Assembly: GCA_900554725.1 (NCBI GenBank)
Contig: USII01000001.1
Span: 1 to 19,606, forward strand
Length of the DNA: 19,606 nucleotides
Direction of reading: 5' to 3'
Source of the DNA: an uncultured Eubacteriales bacterium
GTDB taxonomy: Bacteria > Bacillota > Clostridia > Christensenellales > Christensenellaceae
How positions within the stretch are numbered: the stretch's first letter is position 1; each line of letters starts with the position of its first letter. Position numbers and translations under genes: made by a program. The notes under the pieces are model-generated. The model was not told the origin of the DNA. It did no database searches and saw only the letters and a program-made list of their open reading frames with translations. Of this stretch, positions 7,680 through 14,959 are shown piece after piece.

Positions 7680-7944
7680 TTAAGTGCCCCGGTCCAACAG
7701 TTCCAGCGCCCTTCTTTCCATCTTTGTTTTCCCCTTATAGCCAAGGAAGGCGCGCAGCGCGCGGTAGGTATGAAGGCTTCTGCGCAAGTGCCGCTCTGCA
7801 GCGCAAAGGCTTTCCTTTTCCCATACCCCCGCTTGGCTGGAGAGAATGGCTTCAACCCCCCTCCATCCGCATATGCACACGCCACCTTAAGGCGCGCAAA
7901 ACTTCGCTCCAAGGAACCTCCTGCTCAACCTGATACCTCGCCAT
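7680..7944 (-). pseudogene. Probable frameshifted small gene (87-residue hypothetical protein)
   Basis: Not recognised. On the minus strand an ATG at 7942-7944 (upstream sequence AAAAGGGGGGTG) opens a frame MARYQVEQEVPWSEVLRALR that hits a stop just after a run of six G. Removing one G joins it to an open frame that ends ...YRALRAFLGYKG...ERRALELLDRGT with a stop at 7680. The joined product is 87 residues, Arg/Glu-rich and mostly helical in character, with codon use like the neighbours (CTG, CGC, GAA, GGC). The bidirectional terminator lies 28 bp downstream. Either a disrupted gene, a sequencing error in the G run, or programmed slippage. The rest of 7653-8205 holds nothing else except the typA promoter. 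Confidence 0.4.
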
Positions 7945-8100
7945 TCCTCACACCCCCCTTTTCCATTTTTTAAAAGCAGGCGCTGTTTTGCTCAGTTCAT
8001 CATTTTGCGCATTTTTTCGGTATTAAATTATCTTTTTCTAATATTATACTATCTCCACTGCCATTTCTCCTTTGTGGAAAACGCCTATTTTTCATTTTTC

Positions 8101-8129
8101 TTGTATCTTTGCCGCATATGGTGTAAAAT
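8101..8129 (+). promoter_or_regulatory. Promoter of typA
   Basis: TTGTAT (8101-8106), 17 bases, TAAAAT (8124-8129). The roughly 70-nt leader contains a perfect 6-bp hairpin CAGGGC-CTT-GCCCTG (8153-8167) of unknown role. Confidence 0.6.
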
Positions 8130-8205
8130 GATAATCTGTACTTTGTTGCATTCAGGGCCTTGCCCTGCGAGATAAAGTTTGTAGTTTGAAAGAAGGATGA
8201 AAAAG

Positions 8206-10023
8206 TTGAAAAGAGAAGATTTGCGCAATATCGCCATCATCGCGCATGTCGACCATGGCAAAACGACGCTTGTGGACGAGATGCTGCGCCAGGGCGGCGT
8301 TTTCCGTGAAAATCAGGTAGTGGATGACCGCGTGATGGATAGCGGCGATCTGGAACGCGAGCGCGGCATCACCATTTTGGCAAAGAATACGGCAGCCTCC
8401 TATCATGGAATCAAAATCAACATCGTGGATACGCCCGGGCACGCCGATTTCGGCGGCGAAGTAGAGCGCGTGCTCAAGATGGTAAACGGCGTGCTGCTGG
8501 TAGTAGATGCATTTGAAGGGCCCATGCCGCAGACGCGTTTTGTTCTGCAAAAGGCGCTGGAGATGAACCACAAAATCGTGGTTGTCATAAACAAAGTGGA
8601 CAGGCCAGATGCGCGCCCGGATGATGTTGTGGATGAAGTGCTGGAACTGTTGCTGGAGCTGGATGCAAGCGAGGAGCAGCTGGATAGCCCGGTGGTTTTC
8701 TGCTCGGCCCGCCAGGGCACTGCGAGCCTCTATTCCCGCGAACAGGGGACGGATTTAAAGCCGCTGTTCGATTCCATTATCAATCATATCGACCCTCCCG
8801 AGGGCGACCCTGAAGCGCCGCTGCAGGTTTTGGTCTCCTCCATCGATTTTAACGATTATGTGGGCCGCCTTGCCATTGGGCGCATCGAAAACGGCACGAT
8901 GCGCCAGGGGCAGGAAGTCGCGCTCTGCGATCATCACGATCCTTCTATCTGCGGCAAAGCCCGGCTCACCGCTATCTACCAGTTCGACGGCCTGGGCCGC
9001 CAGCAGGTGGAGGAGGCAAAGGCCGGCGATATCGTCTGCTTTTCGGGCATTGAAAGCGTCAATATCGGCAACACCGTCTGCGCGCCAGATCATGTGGAAG
9101 CGATTCCCTTTGTAAAAATTTCCGAGCCGACGATGGAGATGACATTCTCTGTAAACAACAGTCCCTTCGCCGGCCGCGAGGGCAAGCTTGTGACTTCCCG
9201 CCATATTCGGGATAGGCTGCAAAGCGAGCTCAAGAAAGATGTCTCTCTGCGCGTGGAGGATACGGATTCCACAGATTCTTTCCGCGTGCTGGGGCGGGGA
9301 GAAATGCACCTCTCCATCCTCATCGAAACCATGCGCCGGGAGGGTTTTGAGCTGCAGGTAAGTGCGCCCAAGGTGCTCTATAAGGAAATCGACGGCGTGC
9401 GCTGCGAGCCGGTGGAACGCCTGGTGGCAGATGTACCCGAATCGTCTGTGGGCAGCATCATCGAGAAGCTGAGCGCCAGAAAGGGCGAGCTTCAGCATAT
9501 GCACCAGATGGGCAGCCGCATGAAGCTGGAATTTCTCATCCCTTCCCGCGGGCTCTTTGGGTATAGCAACGATTTTCTCACGGATACCAAAGGCGAGGGA
9601 ATTATGAGCACCATTTTCGAGGGCTATGTTCCCTATAAAGGGGAGATTTCCAAGCGTTCGCTGGGCTCTCTCATCGCCTTTGAGAGTGGCGAAGCAGTGG
9701 CTTATGGCCTCTATAACGCGCAGGAGCGCGGGACGCTCTTCATCGGCCCTGGGACGCCTGTTTACGGCGGAATGGTTGTGGGGTGTTCCCCAAAAGGCGA
9801 TGACATTGTCGTAAATGTATGCAAGCGCAAGCACATGACCAACATTCGCGCTGCCGGCAGCGATGATGCTCTGCGCCTCACGCCGCCGCGCATCTTCAGC
9901 CTGGAGGAGAGCTTGGAGTTTATTGAGGATGACGAGCTTGTGGAAGTTACGCCCAAGAGCATCCGCATCCGCAAGCGCATTCTAGATCACCAGATGCGCC
10001 TGCGCGCCAATTTGAAAAAGTAG
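8206..10023 (+). CDS. typA: Translational GTPase TypA/BipA
   Basis: Ribosome-associated GTPase of the EF-G/LepA class involved in ribosome assembly and stress responses. It has 605 residues, close to the family norm. G1 is AHVDHGKTT (13-21), followed by the switch I segment ERERGITI, G3 DTPGHADF, G4 NKVD, and G5 in CSARQG. After it come the beta-barrel domain ([18 protein letters not shown]), the EF-G-like domains, and the TypA-specific C-terminal domain with [19 protein letters not shown]. Start choice: an in-frame ATG at 8197 directly abuts the AGAAGG sequence, leaving no spacing, whereas the TTG at 8206 sits eight bases after AAGGA and gives the usual N terminus ([19 protein letters not shown]). 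It is transcribed alone and ends with its own terminator. Confidence 0.96.
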   Translation: MKREDLRNIAIIAHVDHGKTTLVDEMLRQGGVFRENQVVDDRVMDSGDLERERGITILAKNTAASYHGIKINIVDTPGHADFGGEVERVLKMVNGVLLVVDAFEGPMPQTRFVLQKALEMNHKIVVVINKVDRPDARPDDVVDEVLELLLELDASEEQLDSPVVFCSARQGTASLYSREQGTDLKPLFDSIINHIDPPEGDPEAPLQVLVSSIDFNDYVGRLAIGRIENGTMRQGQEVALCDHHDPSICGKARLTAIYQFDGLGRQQVEEAKAGDIVCFSGIESVNIGNTVCAPDHVEAIPFVKISEPTMEMTFSVNNSPFAGREGKLVTSRHIRDRLQSELKKDVSLRVEDTDSTDSFRVLGRGEMHLSILIETMRREGFELQVSAPKVLYKEIDGVRCEPVERLVADVPESSVGSIIEKLSARKGELQHMHQMGSRMKLEFLIPSRGLFGYSNDFLTDTKGEGIMSTIFEGYVPYKGEISKRSLGSLIAFESGEAVAYGLYNAQERGTLFIGPGTPVYGGMVVGCSPKGDDIVVNVCKRKHMTNIRAAGSDDALRLTPPRIFSLEESLEFIEDDELVEVTPKSIRIRKRILDHQMRLRANLKK

Positions 10024-10042
10024 CCCTCAGGAAAAGCGCGTA

Positions 10043-10069
10043 AAAAAGCAAGGCAAGGCCTTGCTTTTT
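10043..10069 (+). terminator. Terminator of typA
   Basis: A 12-bp stem AAAAAGCAAGGC (10043-10054) with its complement (10058-10069), 3-nt loop, T5. The A/T flanks make it potentially bidirectional. Confidence 0.9.
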
Positions 10070-10161
10070 ATTTGGGTGGCGAACGCAAAGGCCCAAAGAG
10101 CCGGCTGCTCTCTTTTTTGCGCCAGCACCCTTTTGCAAGCCCCATACAGCCCGCTGATCGC

Positions 10162-10198
10162 AAAAAAAGAGGCTTTGAAGTTCAAAGTCTCTTTTTTT
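10162..10198 (-). terminator. Terminator of the E2-like / dCMP deaminase operon
   Basis: Arms 10162-10178 and 10182-10198 with a 3-nt loop and one G-T pair, flanked by A7 and T7. On the minus strand it begins within the stop codon of the deaminase gene, so ribosomes finish at the base of the stem. Confidence 0.85.
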
Positions 10199-10689
10199 TA
10201 ATACCCCATGCTGCCTTCCAGGGATTCATCGTTTTCCACCCAATCCTTCATCACATCCACGACGCGATAACTGTCCCGGGTATCCCGGATATAGACCTTT
10301 TCTATGCCGGCGTTGATCACCATGCGTTTGCACATGGAGCAGCTGGAGCCATTTTTCACATAGTCCCCTGTTTTGACCTCAATTCCCGCGAGATAAAGAG
10401 AACTTCCGATCATTTCATGGCGCGGTGCGCTGATGATGGCGTTTGCCTCTGCATGCACACTGCGGCAAAGCTCATAGCGCTGGCCTCTTGGAATTTGCAA
10501 CTTTTCCCGAACACAAATGCCAAGATCGGAACAATTTTTCCTGCCGCGGGGCGCTCCCACATACCCGGTGGAGATCACCTCGTCGTTCTTTACAATGACG
10601 GCGCCATACAGCCTGCGCAGGCAAGTTCCCCGCTGCGCGACAACCTCTGCCAAGTCCAAATAATAGTTTACTTTATCCCGGCGTTGCAT
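10198..10689 (-). CDS. dCMP deaminase-family protein (ComEB-like)
   Basis: Zinc-dependent deaminase of the cytidine/deoxycytidylate deaminase superfamily; the probable reaction is dCMP to dUMP, feeding dTMP synthesis. In the 163-residue protein, VHAE at 78-81 supplies the zinc His and catalytic Glu, and SCSMC at 116-120 supplies the two zinc Cys; the usual Pro of PCxxC is Ser here. VISTGYVGAPRG at 38-49 and the Cys-containing KNCSD that follows match dCMP deaminases. An upstream TTG at 10716 overlaps the previous stop; the ATG at 10689 has AAAGGA at correct distance and is chosen. It lies 19 bp after the E2-like gene, as the second gene of that operon. Substrate could be another nucleotide or a modified one. 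Confidence 0.88.
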   Translation of the reverse strand: MQRRDKVNYYLDLAEVVAQRGTCLRRLYGAVIVKNDEVISTGYVGAPRGRKNCSDLGICVREKLQIPRGQRYELCRSVHAEANAIISAPRHEMIGSSLYLAGIEVKTGDYVKNGSSCSMCKRMVINAGIEKVYIRDTRDSYRVVDVMKDWVENDESLEGSMGY

Positions 10690-10708
10690 CTCTTTCTTCC
10701 TTTGTAAA

Positions 10709-11602
10709 TTAGTCAATATCCTCTAAAACCTCTTCGGGCGGCACTTCCAGCAGCTCTGGCCGGCGCAGCAGCGCCTTGAGCAGGCGCAGCGAAGAGGCGA
10801 AATAAAAGCCATCGCAAATTCGCTCATCTGTGACAAAGGTGATATCTACATAATGGTGCTCCTGAGCGTTTCCCTGGGCATCCAGTTCCCAGCACTTATA
10901 CTTTGCTCCAAACGAGCAGAATAGCGGGACATTCCCAAAATCATATAGATGGTGATAGATGGGCGGAATGCCAAGAGAGCCCATGCTCGTGATAAAAAAG
11001 GAACCGTGGAACGGGCTGAGCTTTGTAAGGGCGCGGGGCAGCCAGCCGAAATAATCCATAAAATTCAAAACCCACACCACAAATTTCAATAAAACCCCAG
11101 GGATTTTCTTCAGGATTCCCGCCGTTTTATCAAAGCTGCCCCCCGGATTATCGCGGTAATCGGCGATGACCTGGTTCAGCTGGTTTTCAATATCGAAAAT
11201 TGTGGCATCTTTTCCCACGGTGATCTTGACAACCGTATCCGGCGCTTCCAGCCGCATCTCCTTCTTGATGGTCAGGACAATTTCCACATAGTCATCGCGG
11301 GTATAGGTTTTCTGGCCCGCAATAAAGCGGTTAAGCGCCGGCCTCTGCGCCACAAGCCGCACATATGCCGCAATGATCAGGTGCATCAGGCTGATATCCT
11401 TTCCCTCTTTGCGCTTTTGCCTGATATATCCTTCGATGGGGTTCATATCGAGCGTATCCTTGATATAGTTGGATGCCCCCACCCTCGTCTTCATGATATA
11501 GGCCGCTACTACTTCCATTGGGCCGCGCGTGCGCACCCTGCGCCCATCGCTGCGATCCCCAAAGCGCCGCTTCCGCCTTTGAGTTGTTTGTTGATTTCCC
11601 AT
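10709..11602 (-). CDS. Stand-alone 2-oxoacid dehydrogenase E2 / CAT-fold acyltransferase-like protein
   Basis: A 297-residue protein of the E2/chloramphenicol acetyltransferase fold without lipoyl or E1/E3-binding domains. The N terminus is strongly basic (QRRKRRFGDRSDGRR, residues 8-22), then TRGPMEVVAAYIMKTR; the body shows ISLMHLIIAAYVRLV (70-84), PALNRFIAGQ (88-97) and SMGSLGI (206-212), all E2-like. At the active site the HxxxDG motif reads ERICDG (260-265): Glu stands where the catalytic His belongs, so ordinary acyl transfer is doubtful. No 2-oxoacid dehydrogenase genes are nearby. The ATG at 11602 (GGAG upstream) is chosen over an in-frame start at 11677 that would run through the promoter. 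It is the first gene of an operon with the deaminase. Function unknown. Confidence 0.82.
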   Translation of the reverse strand: MGNQQTTQRRKRRFGDRSDGRRVRTRGPMEVVAAYIMKTRVGASNYIKDTLDMNPIEGYIRQKRKEGKDISLMHLIIAAYVRLVAQRPALNRFIAGQKTYTRDDYVEIVLTIKKEMRLEAPDTVVKITVGKDATIFDIENQLNQVIADYRDNPGGSFDKTAGILKKIPGVLLKFVVWVLNFMDYFGWLPRALTKLSPFHGSFFITSMGSLGIPPIYHHLYDFGNVPLFCSFGAKYKCWELDAQGNAQEHHYVDITFVTDERICDGFYFASSLRLLKALLRRPELLEVPPEEVLEDID

Positions 11603-11648
11603 AATTTCTCCATAAAAACAAAAAATAATTGCAAATATTCTTATGCAC

Positions 11649-11677
11649 ATTGTAATCAAAGAAAGAGCGGCTGTCAA
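11649..11677 (-). promoter_or_regulatory. Promoter of the E2-like / dCMP deaminase operon
   Basis: Minus strand: TTGACA (11672-11677), 17 bases, TACAAT (11649-11654). Perfect -35 and near-consensus -10. Confidence 0.8.
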
Positions 11678-11733
11678 ACTTTTCGTGGCGGTGTTTTCTC
11701 CTACACTCTGCGCTTTTTACCCCGAAGAAAAAT

Positions 11734-11763
11734 AAAAAAACCAGCCGTTTCCGGCTGGTTTTT
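11734..11763. terminator. Terminator of the tautomerase / oxidoreductase operon
   Basis: CCAGCCG (11741-11747) pairs with CGGCTGG (11752-11758) around a 4-nt loop, extended by A/T pairs; A7 on one side, T5 on the other. It follows the minus-strand tautomerase stop by about 8 bp. Confidence 0.9.
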
Positions 11764-11771
11764 CCCCGCTC

Positions 11772-12116
11772 TTATTTGAGCACGCCTCTTGAGCCCCAAT
11801 TATCAAACTCAAGGAAGCAGAGGTATACATCGTCCTTGGCGATGCCCGCCTTCTGCTCCAGAACATCGTAAATCGCAACAGTGAGGTTCTGCTTATCCGC
11901 AAGCTCTGCCTTATCTTTCAGGCGCACTTCCACAAACGCGCAGTTATCCCGCTCTTCGCCGCGGAAATAGAGGGGTTCGGCATCCCGAATGCACATCATG
12001 AGCTTTTCTTCCGCTTTTCCGGGAATCAGGGAAATGCTTGCGCCAATTCCTGCCTTAATGGCCAGTTTTACATCGCTCTTCAGCTTTTTCGCCGTCTTTA
12101 CTTCAATAAAAGGCAT
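11772..12116 (-). CDS. MIF-family tautomerase (phenylpyruvate tautomerase-like)
   Basis: Small cytoplasmic protein, 114 residues, the size of the macrophage migration inhibitory factor family. It begins MPFIEVKT, so removal of Met exposes Pro as the expected catalytic base. The internal repeat of the fold is recognisable (SISLIPGKAEEKLMMCIRD around 27-45; later AIYDVLEQKAGIAKDDVYLCF at 81-101), and NWG at 106-108 corresponds to the conserved C-terminal stretch. The Lys at 34 lies where MIF has its second active-site residue. AAGGAG precedes the ATG. It is 27 bp after the oxidoreductase gene in the same operon. The physiological substrate is unknown. Confidence 0.85.
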   Translation of the reverse strand: MPFIEVKTAKKLKSDVKLAIKAGIGASISLIPGKAEEKLMMCIRDAEPLYFRGEERDNCAFVEVRLKDKAELADKQNLTVAIYDVLEQKAGIAKDDVYLCFLEFDNWGSRGVLK

Positions 12117-12143
12117 ATCTTTTCTCCTTTTTTCTCTATGCTC

Positions 12144-13148
12144 TTACGCCTGATAGACTTCTTCCGGGAACTTGATGTCCGCAAGATCGCGGATTTTCTC
12201 TACCGCAGCGATGACCTCTCTCGTCAGCTTCTTGGACTGCTCATAACGCTCCTTGGTGCCGGGATCCGTGATGAAATCATAGAACTGCTTTGTTTCCGGG
12301 CCCCAGGGGTTGACGGAAAGATCTCTTGTGATGAGCGTTTCCTTCTTGCCATCGAAATACTCGATATAGCAGTTGTCAAAGCGCTCCACGCTATCCATAT
12401 GGATTACGCCCAGATCGCCCATAATGAGGTTTTCATGGTGCGAAGTGCTGGCCTTGCCATAGGACATTGTGATATGCACATTGCCCGCGCTGTGGAACAG
12501 AACCGTTCCGCAGGCATCCGCGCCCGTTCTCAGGATGGAAGCATCTGCGGCGATCTTGCTTGGAACGCCAAACCAGTAGATAGCCGGGTAGACAAGGTAG
12601 ATGCCCATATCCATCAGGCCGCCAGCCGCCATCCTGGGGTTAAAGATATTAGGTGTTCCGCCTGCGCGATATTCGGGATATTTGGAGGAATAGCGGCAGA
12701 AATCCAGCTTGACCATATGGATATCGCCGATCTTTTTCATTGCCTCATCGATCACCTTGATCTCGGGCATATAGATGCCTTTCATGGCCTCCATGAAGAT
12801 AACGCCGTTTTTATCTGCAATCTCGTACAGTTTGTTCAGCTGCTCGCTGGTAACAACGCAGGTTTTTTCGCAGAGAACATGCTTGCCGTTTTCCAGCAGG
12901 GGCTTAGCCGTCGCATAGTGAAGGGCATTGGGATTTGCGATATAGACAGCATCAACCTCATCGCTCTTTGCAAGCTCCTCTAAATCTGTAAAGACCGTCT
13001 TAATGCCGTGCTTCTCCGAAAACATCTTTGCTTCCGCTTCGCTAAAAGAATAGACCGCGGAATGCACCATATCCGGAGCGGCCTGCTTCATTCCTTCAAG
13101 AAAGGAATCGACCACCCAGCCGGCGCCGACTGTACACACTCTAACCAT
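12144..13148 (-). CDS. Gfo/Idh/MocA-family NAD(P)-dependent oxidoreductase
   Basis: Probably oxidises or reduces a sugar, inositol or related cyclic compound. The 334-residue protein has an N-terminal Rossmann nucleotide fold (VCTVGAGWVVDSFLEG, 4-19), a segment ending AVYIANPNALH, and the motif CEKT at 93-96 (family EKP, with the catalytic Lys at 95). The C-terminal domain contains GGLMDMGIYLVYPAIYWFG at 176-194, where the D-x-G-x-Y pattern carries the conserved substrate-side residues. AGGAGG stands before the ATG. It is the first gene of a two-gene operon with the tautomerase. Members of this family acting on glucose-fructose, trans-dihydrodiols and similar substrates have this length; the substrate here cannot be told. 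Confidence 0.9.
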   Translation of the reverse strand: MVRVCTVGAGWVVDSFLEGMKQAAPDMVHSAVYSFSEAEAKMFSEKHGIKTVFTDLEELAKSDEVDAVYIANPNALHYATAKPLLENGKHVLCEKTCVVTSEQLNKLYEIADKNGVIFMEAMKGIYMPEIKVIDEAMKKIGDIHMVKLDFCRYSSKYPEYRAGGTPNIFNPRMAAGGLMDMGIYLVYPAIYWFGVPSKIAADASILRTGADACGTVLFHSAGNVHITMSYGKASTSHHENLIMGDLGVIHMDSVERFDNCYIEYFDGKKETLITRDLSVNPWGPETKQFYDFITDPGTKERYEQSKKLTREVIAAVEKIRDLADIKFPEEVYQA

Positions 13149-13213
13149 TGCAATTACCTCCTAAAAGATACATAATCTAATGGGCAGGCCAGGCGGCCAG
13201 CCACGCGATTTCA

Positions 13214-13229
13214 ATACTGGTACAAGTAT
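13214..13229. promoter_or_regulatory. Near-perfect palindrome at the oxidoreductase promoter (candidate operator)
   Basis: ATACTGGTACAAGTAT is palindromic except at two positions. It overlaps TATACT (13225-13230, minus strand), the best -10-like element upstream of the oxidoreductase gene, though no good -35 stands 17 bp away. GntR-type regulators often bind palindromes of this style; the assignment is inference. Confidence 0.4.
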
Positions 13230-13261
13230 AGTTTAATACATTTTCCCCTTTTTTGAAAGTA

Positions 13262-13314
13262 GATTTGCAAAAAAACTCTGCTTTTCCAAAAAGCCGCGGC
13301 TGCATTTGCAAATC
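13262..13314. repeat. Nested inverted repeats between the oxidoreductase and the four-repeat gene
   Basis: Perfect 10-bp arms GATTTGCAAA (13262-13271) and TTTGCAAATC (13305-13314) enclose a smaller hairpin, GCTTTT-CCA-AAAAGC (13280-13294), and the palindrome AGCCGCGGCT (13292-13301). No T-run follows, so it is not a normal terminator. Confidence 0.5.
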
Positions 13315-13368
13315 CCCTCACAACCTCCCCTGGCCGGGCATAGGATATATAAAAAACGAAGGTGCATT

Positions 13369-14184
13369 ATGATTAAATTCGCTACTGTTTTGGAGGTCAA
13401 CCCGGATTCTCTTTTTGTAAGGGATAATTCCGGGCAGGAAATTCTAGTATACGCGCAAAATGCCCAGCAGTTCGCGCCGGGGGATTATGTTCGCATTATC
13501 TATAACGGTGCCATGACGCTGAGCCTCCCGCCCCAAATTTCCGCCATTTTTGTGACGCTGGTGCGCCGCGGCGCAAGGATATGCGGCGAGATTCTTGCCG
13601 TTGGCCAGGGCAATTTTACACTGGCAGACATAGAAGGCGGGGAGATTCAGGTGAATTATCCGGATGCCAGCGCATTCTCCCCGGGAGATAGCGTTTGCGT
13701 GCAATACGACGGCCGCATGACGCTGAGCATCCCACCCCAGATCCAGGGCATTTCCGTAGAGCGCTCGGAGGCTTCCAGAAGCATTTGCGGCGAAATTCAG
13801 AGCATTGGCTCGGGGTATTTTCTGCTGCTCAGCGACGATGCAATGGAAATCCGCGTCAACTATGAAAACGCCTCTTCCGAGCTTTTGCCTGGGCAGAATG
13901 TCTGCGTGCAATACAGCGGCGCCATGACGCGCAGCATTCCGCCGCAAATCTCTGCCATTTCCATAACTCCGCGGCCTTCGGAGGCCCAGCTCTGCGGCGA
14001 AATTCTGGTGGTGGAGAAGGAGCGCTTCCTGCTTTTAGATGATACACAGCAGGCCGAAATCATCGTCAATACGCCCAGCGCGCGGGAATATTCCCCGGGA
14101 GATATGGTGTGCGTCGTCTATAGTGGGGCCATGACGCGCAGCCTCCCGCCTCAGATTTCCGCCCAGAGGATCATGCGGCGCTAG
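13369..14184 (+). CDS. Four-repeat beta-rich protein, DUF3221/OB-like units, function unknown
   Basis: Not recognised as a named protein. The 271-residue product consists almost wholly of four tandem units of about 68 residues. Each runs CGEI-x-(V/I) near its start, then F-x-L-x-D, an EI-x-VN strand, SPGD-x-V-C-V-x-Y, (S/D)GxMTxSxPPQI and a closing strand. PPQI recurs at 54, 122, 191 and 260; CGEI at 72, 140 and 209 (FATV in unit 1). The unit recalls single-domain DUF3221/YobA-like proteins, whose C-terminal motif is SYPAQ-like, and is probably a small beta barrel. No signal peptide or membrane helix is seen, so it should be cytoplasmic. The ATG at 13369 has AAGG six bases upstream; the longer open frame from 13306 crosses the inverted-repeat region. 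No clear promoter. Confidence 0.8.
   Translation: MIKFATVLEVNPDSLFVRDNSGQEILVYAQNAQQFAPGDYVRIIYNGAMTLSLPPQISAIFVTLVRRGARICGEILAVGQGNFTLADIEGGEIQVNYPDASAFSPGDSVCVQYDGRMTLSIPPQIQGISVERSEASRSICGEIQSIGSGYFLLLSDDAMEIRVNYENASSELLPGQNVCVQYSGAMTRSIPPQISAISITPRPSEAQLCGEILVVEKERFLLLDDTQQAEIIVNTPSAREYSPGDMVCVVYSGAMTRSLPPQISAQRIMRR
13378..14169 (+). repeat. Four tandem coding repeats of about 204-207 bp
   Basis: Units at about 13378-13581, 13582-13785, 13786-13992 and 13993-14169. The DNA is most alike around the GGxGCCATGACGC...CCGCCxCA block, with many synonymous third-position differences, showing old duplications kept by selection on the protein. Confidence 0.75.
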
Positions 14185-14204
14185 GGAGCTTTGCCAGGCA
14201 CAAA

Positions 14205-14231
14205 AAAAGGGGCCGCAGCGCGGCTCCTTTT
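14205..14231. terminator. Bidirectional terminator between the four-repeat gene and the lysine transporter operon
   Basis: AAAAGGGGCCGC (14205-14216) pairs with GCGGCTCCTTTT (14220-14231) with one G-T pair and a 3-nt loop. A7 stands on the left, T-rich sequence on the right. It overlaps the stop codon of the minus-strand ATPase gene. Confidence 0.85.
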
Positions 14232-14958
14232 ATTTTTCCAGAATGCGGGCCAGAAAACGGCGCATGCGTTCGCTCTTTGGGTGCGCGAAAATCTCCTCGG
14301 GCGCCCCCTGCTCGGCGATATAGCCCTCATCCATAAACACAACACGATCTGCCACATCCCGCGCAAAGGCCATCTCGTGCGTCACCACGATCATGGTAAG
14401 GCCGCTCTTTGCAAGCTCTTTCATGACTGCCAGCACTTCCCCCACCATCTCCGGATCCAGCGCGGAAGTTGGCTCGTCGAAGAGCAGCACATCCGGGTGC
14501 ATACACAGGGCACGCGCAATGGCGACGCGCTGCTTCTGCCCTCCGGAAAGCTGGCGGGGCTTGGCATCGCAAAATGCCCCCATGCCAACTTTATCGAGAA
14601 ACTCGATTGCGTTCTCGGTGGCCTCTTTCTTTGGCCGCTTCAATACTTTCATCTGCCCTATGACACAGTTTCTAAGCACCGTCATATTCTCGAACAGGTT
14701 AAACTGCTGAAACACCATGCCCACTTTTGCCCTATAACCTGCCGGCGCAATATTTCCAATATCCTTCCCGTTAAAAAGAATGCTGCCGCCAGTAGGCTTT
14801 TCCAGCAGGTTGATGCAGCGCAGCATCGTGCTTTTTCCAGAGCCGGAAGCGCCGATGACGCAGACCACTTCTCCCTTCTGCACATCCAAATTGATATCCC
14901 GGAGCACCTCATGATCCCCAAACTTTTTTTCCAGGTGCTGCACTGAAATGATCGCCAT
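14230..14958 (-). CDS. Polar amino-acid ABC transporter ATP-binding protein (probably lysine importer)
   Basis: GlnQ/HisP-type ATPase of 242 residues, the motor of the importer whose other parts lie directly upstream. Walker [10 protein letters not shown] at 36-44, Q-loop in MVFQQFNLF at 81-89, signature LSGGQKQR at 137-144, Walker [14 protein letters not shown] at 157-169 and switch His at 194 are all canonical. The ATG at 14958 starts one base after the permease stop (TAA-A-ATG), with GGCGGTGA upstream inside the permease gene; a GTG at 14967 would add three residues. Third and last gene of the operon, so expression depends on the riboswitch at the operon's head. Lysine specificity is inferred from that riboswitch. 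Confidence 0.93.
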   Translation of the reverse strand: MAIISVQHLEKKFGDHEVLRDINLDVQKGEVVCVIGASGSGKSTMLRCINLLEKPTGGSILFNGKDIGNIAPAGYRAKVGMVFQQFNLFENMTVLRNCVIGQMKVLKRPKKEATENAIEFLDKVGMGAFCDAKPRQLSGGQKQRVAIARALCMHPDVLLFDEPTSALDPEMVGEVLAVMKELAKSGLTMIVVTHEMAFARDVADRVVFMDEGYIAEQGAPEEIFAHPKSERMRRFLARILEK

Positions 14959-14959
14959 T

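Noticed and set aside
8755..9834. Minus-strand open frame of 359 codons inside typA
   Set aside because: Shadow of typA; the plus strand encodes all GTPase motifs and the reverse product matches no family I recognise.
10072..10707. Plus-strand open frame of 211 codons
   Set aside because: Antisense to the dCMP deaminase gene and crosses two terminators.
12138..12983. Plus-strand open frame of 281 codons
   Set aside because: Antisense to the Gfo/Idh/MocA gene, which has a strong ribosome binding site and clear motifs.
14191..14946. Plus-strand open frame of 251 codons
   Set aside because: Antisense to the ABC ATPase gene with canonical Walker motifs.
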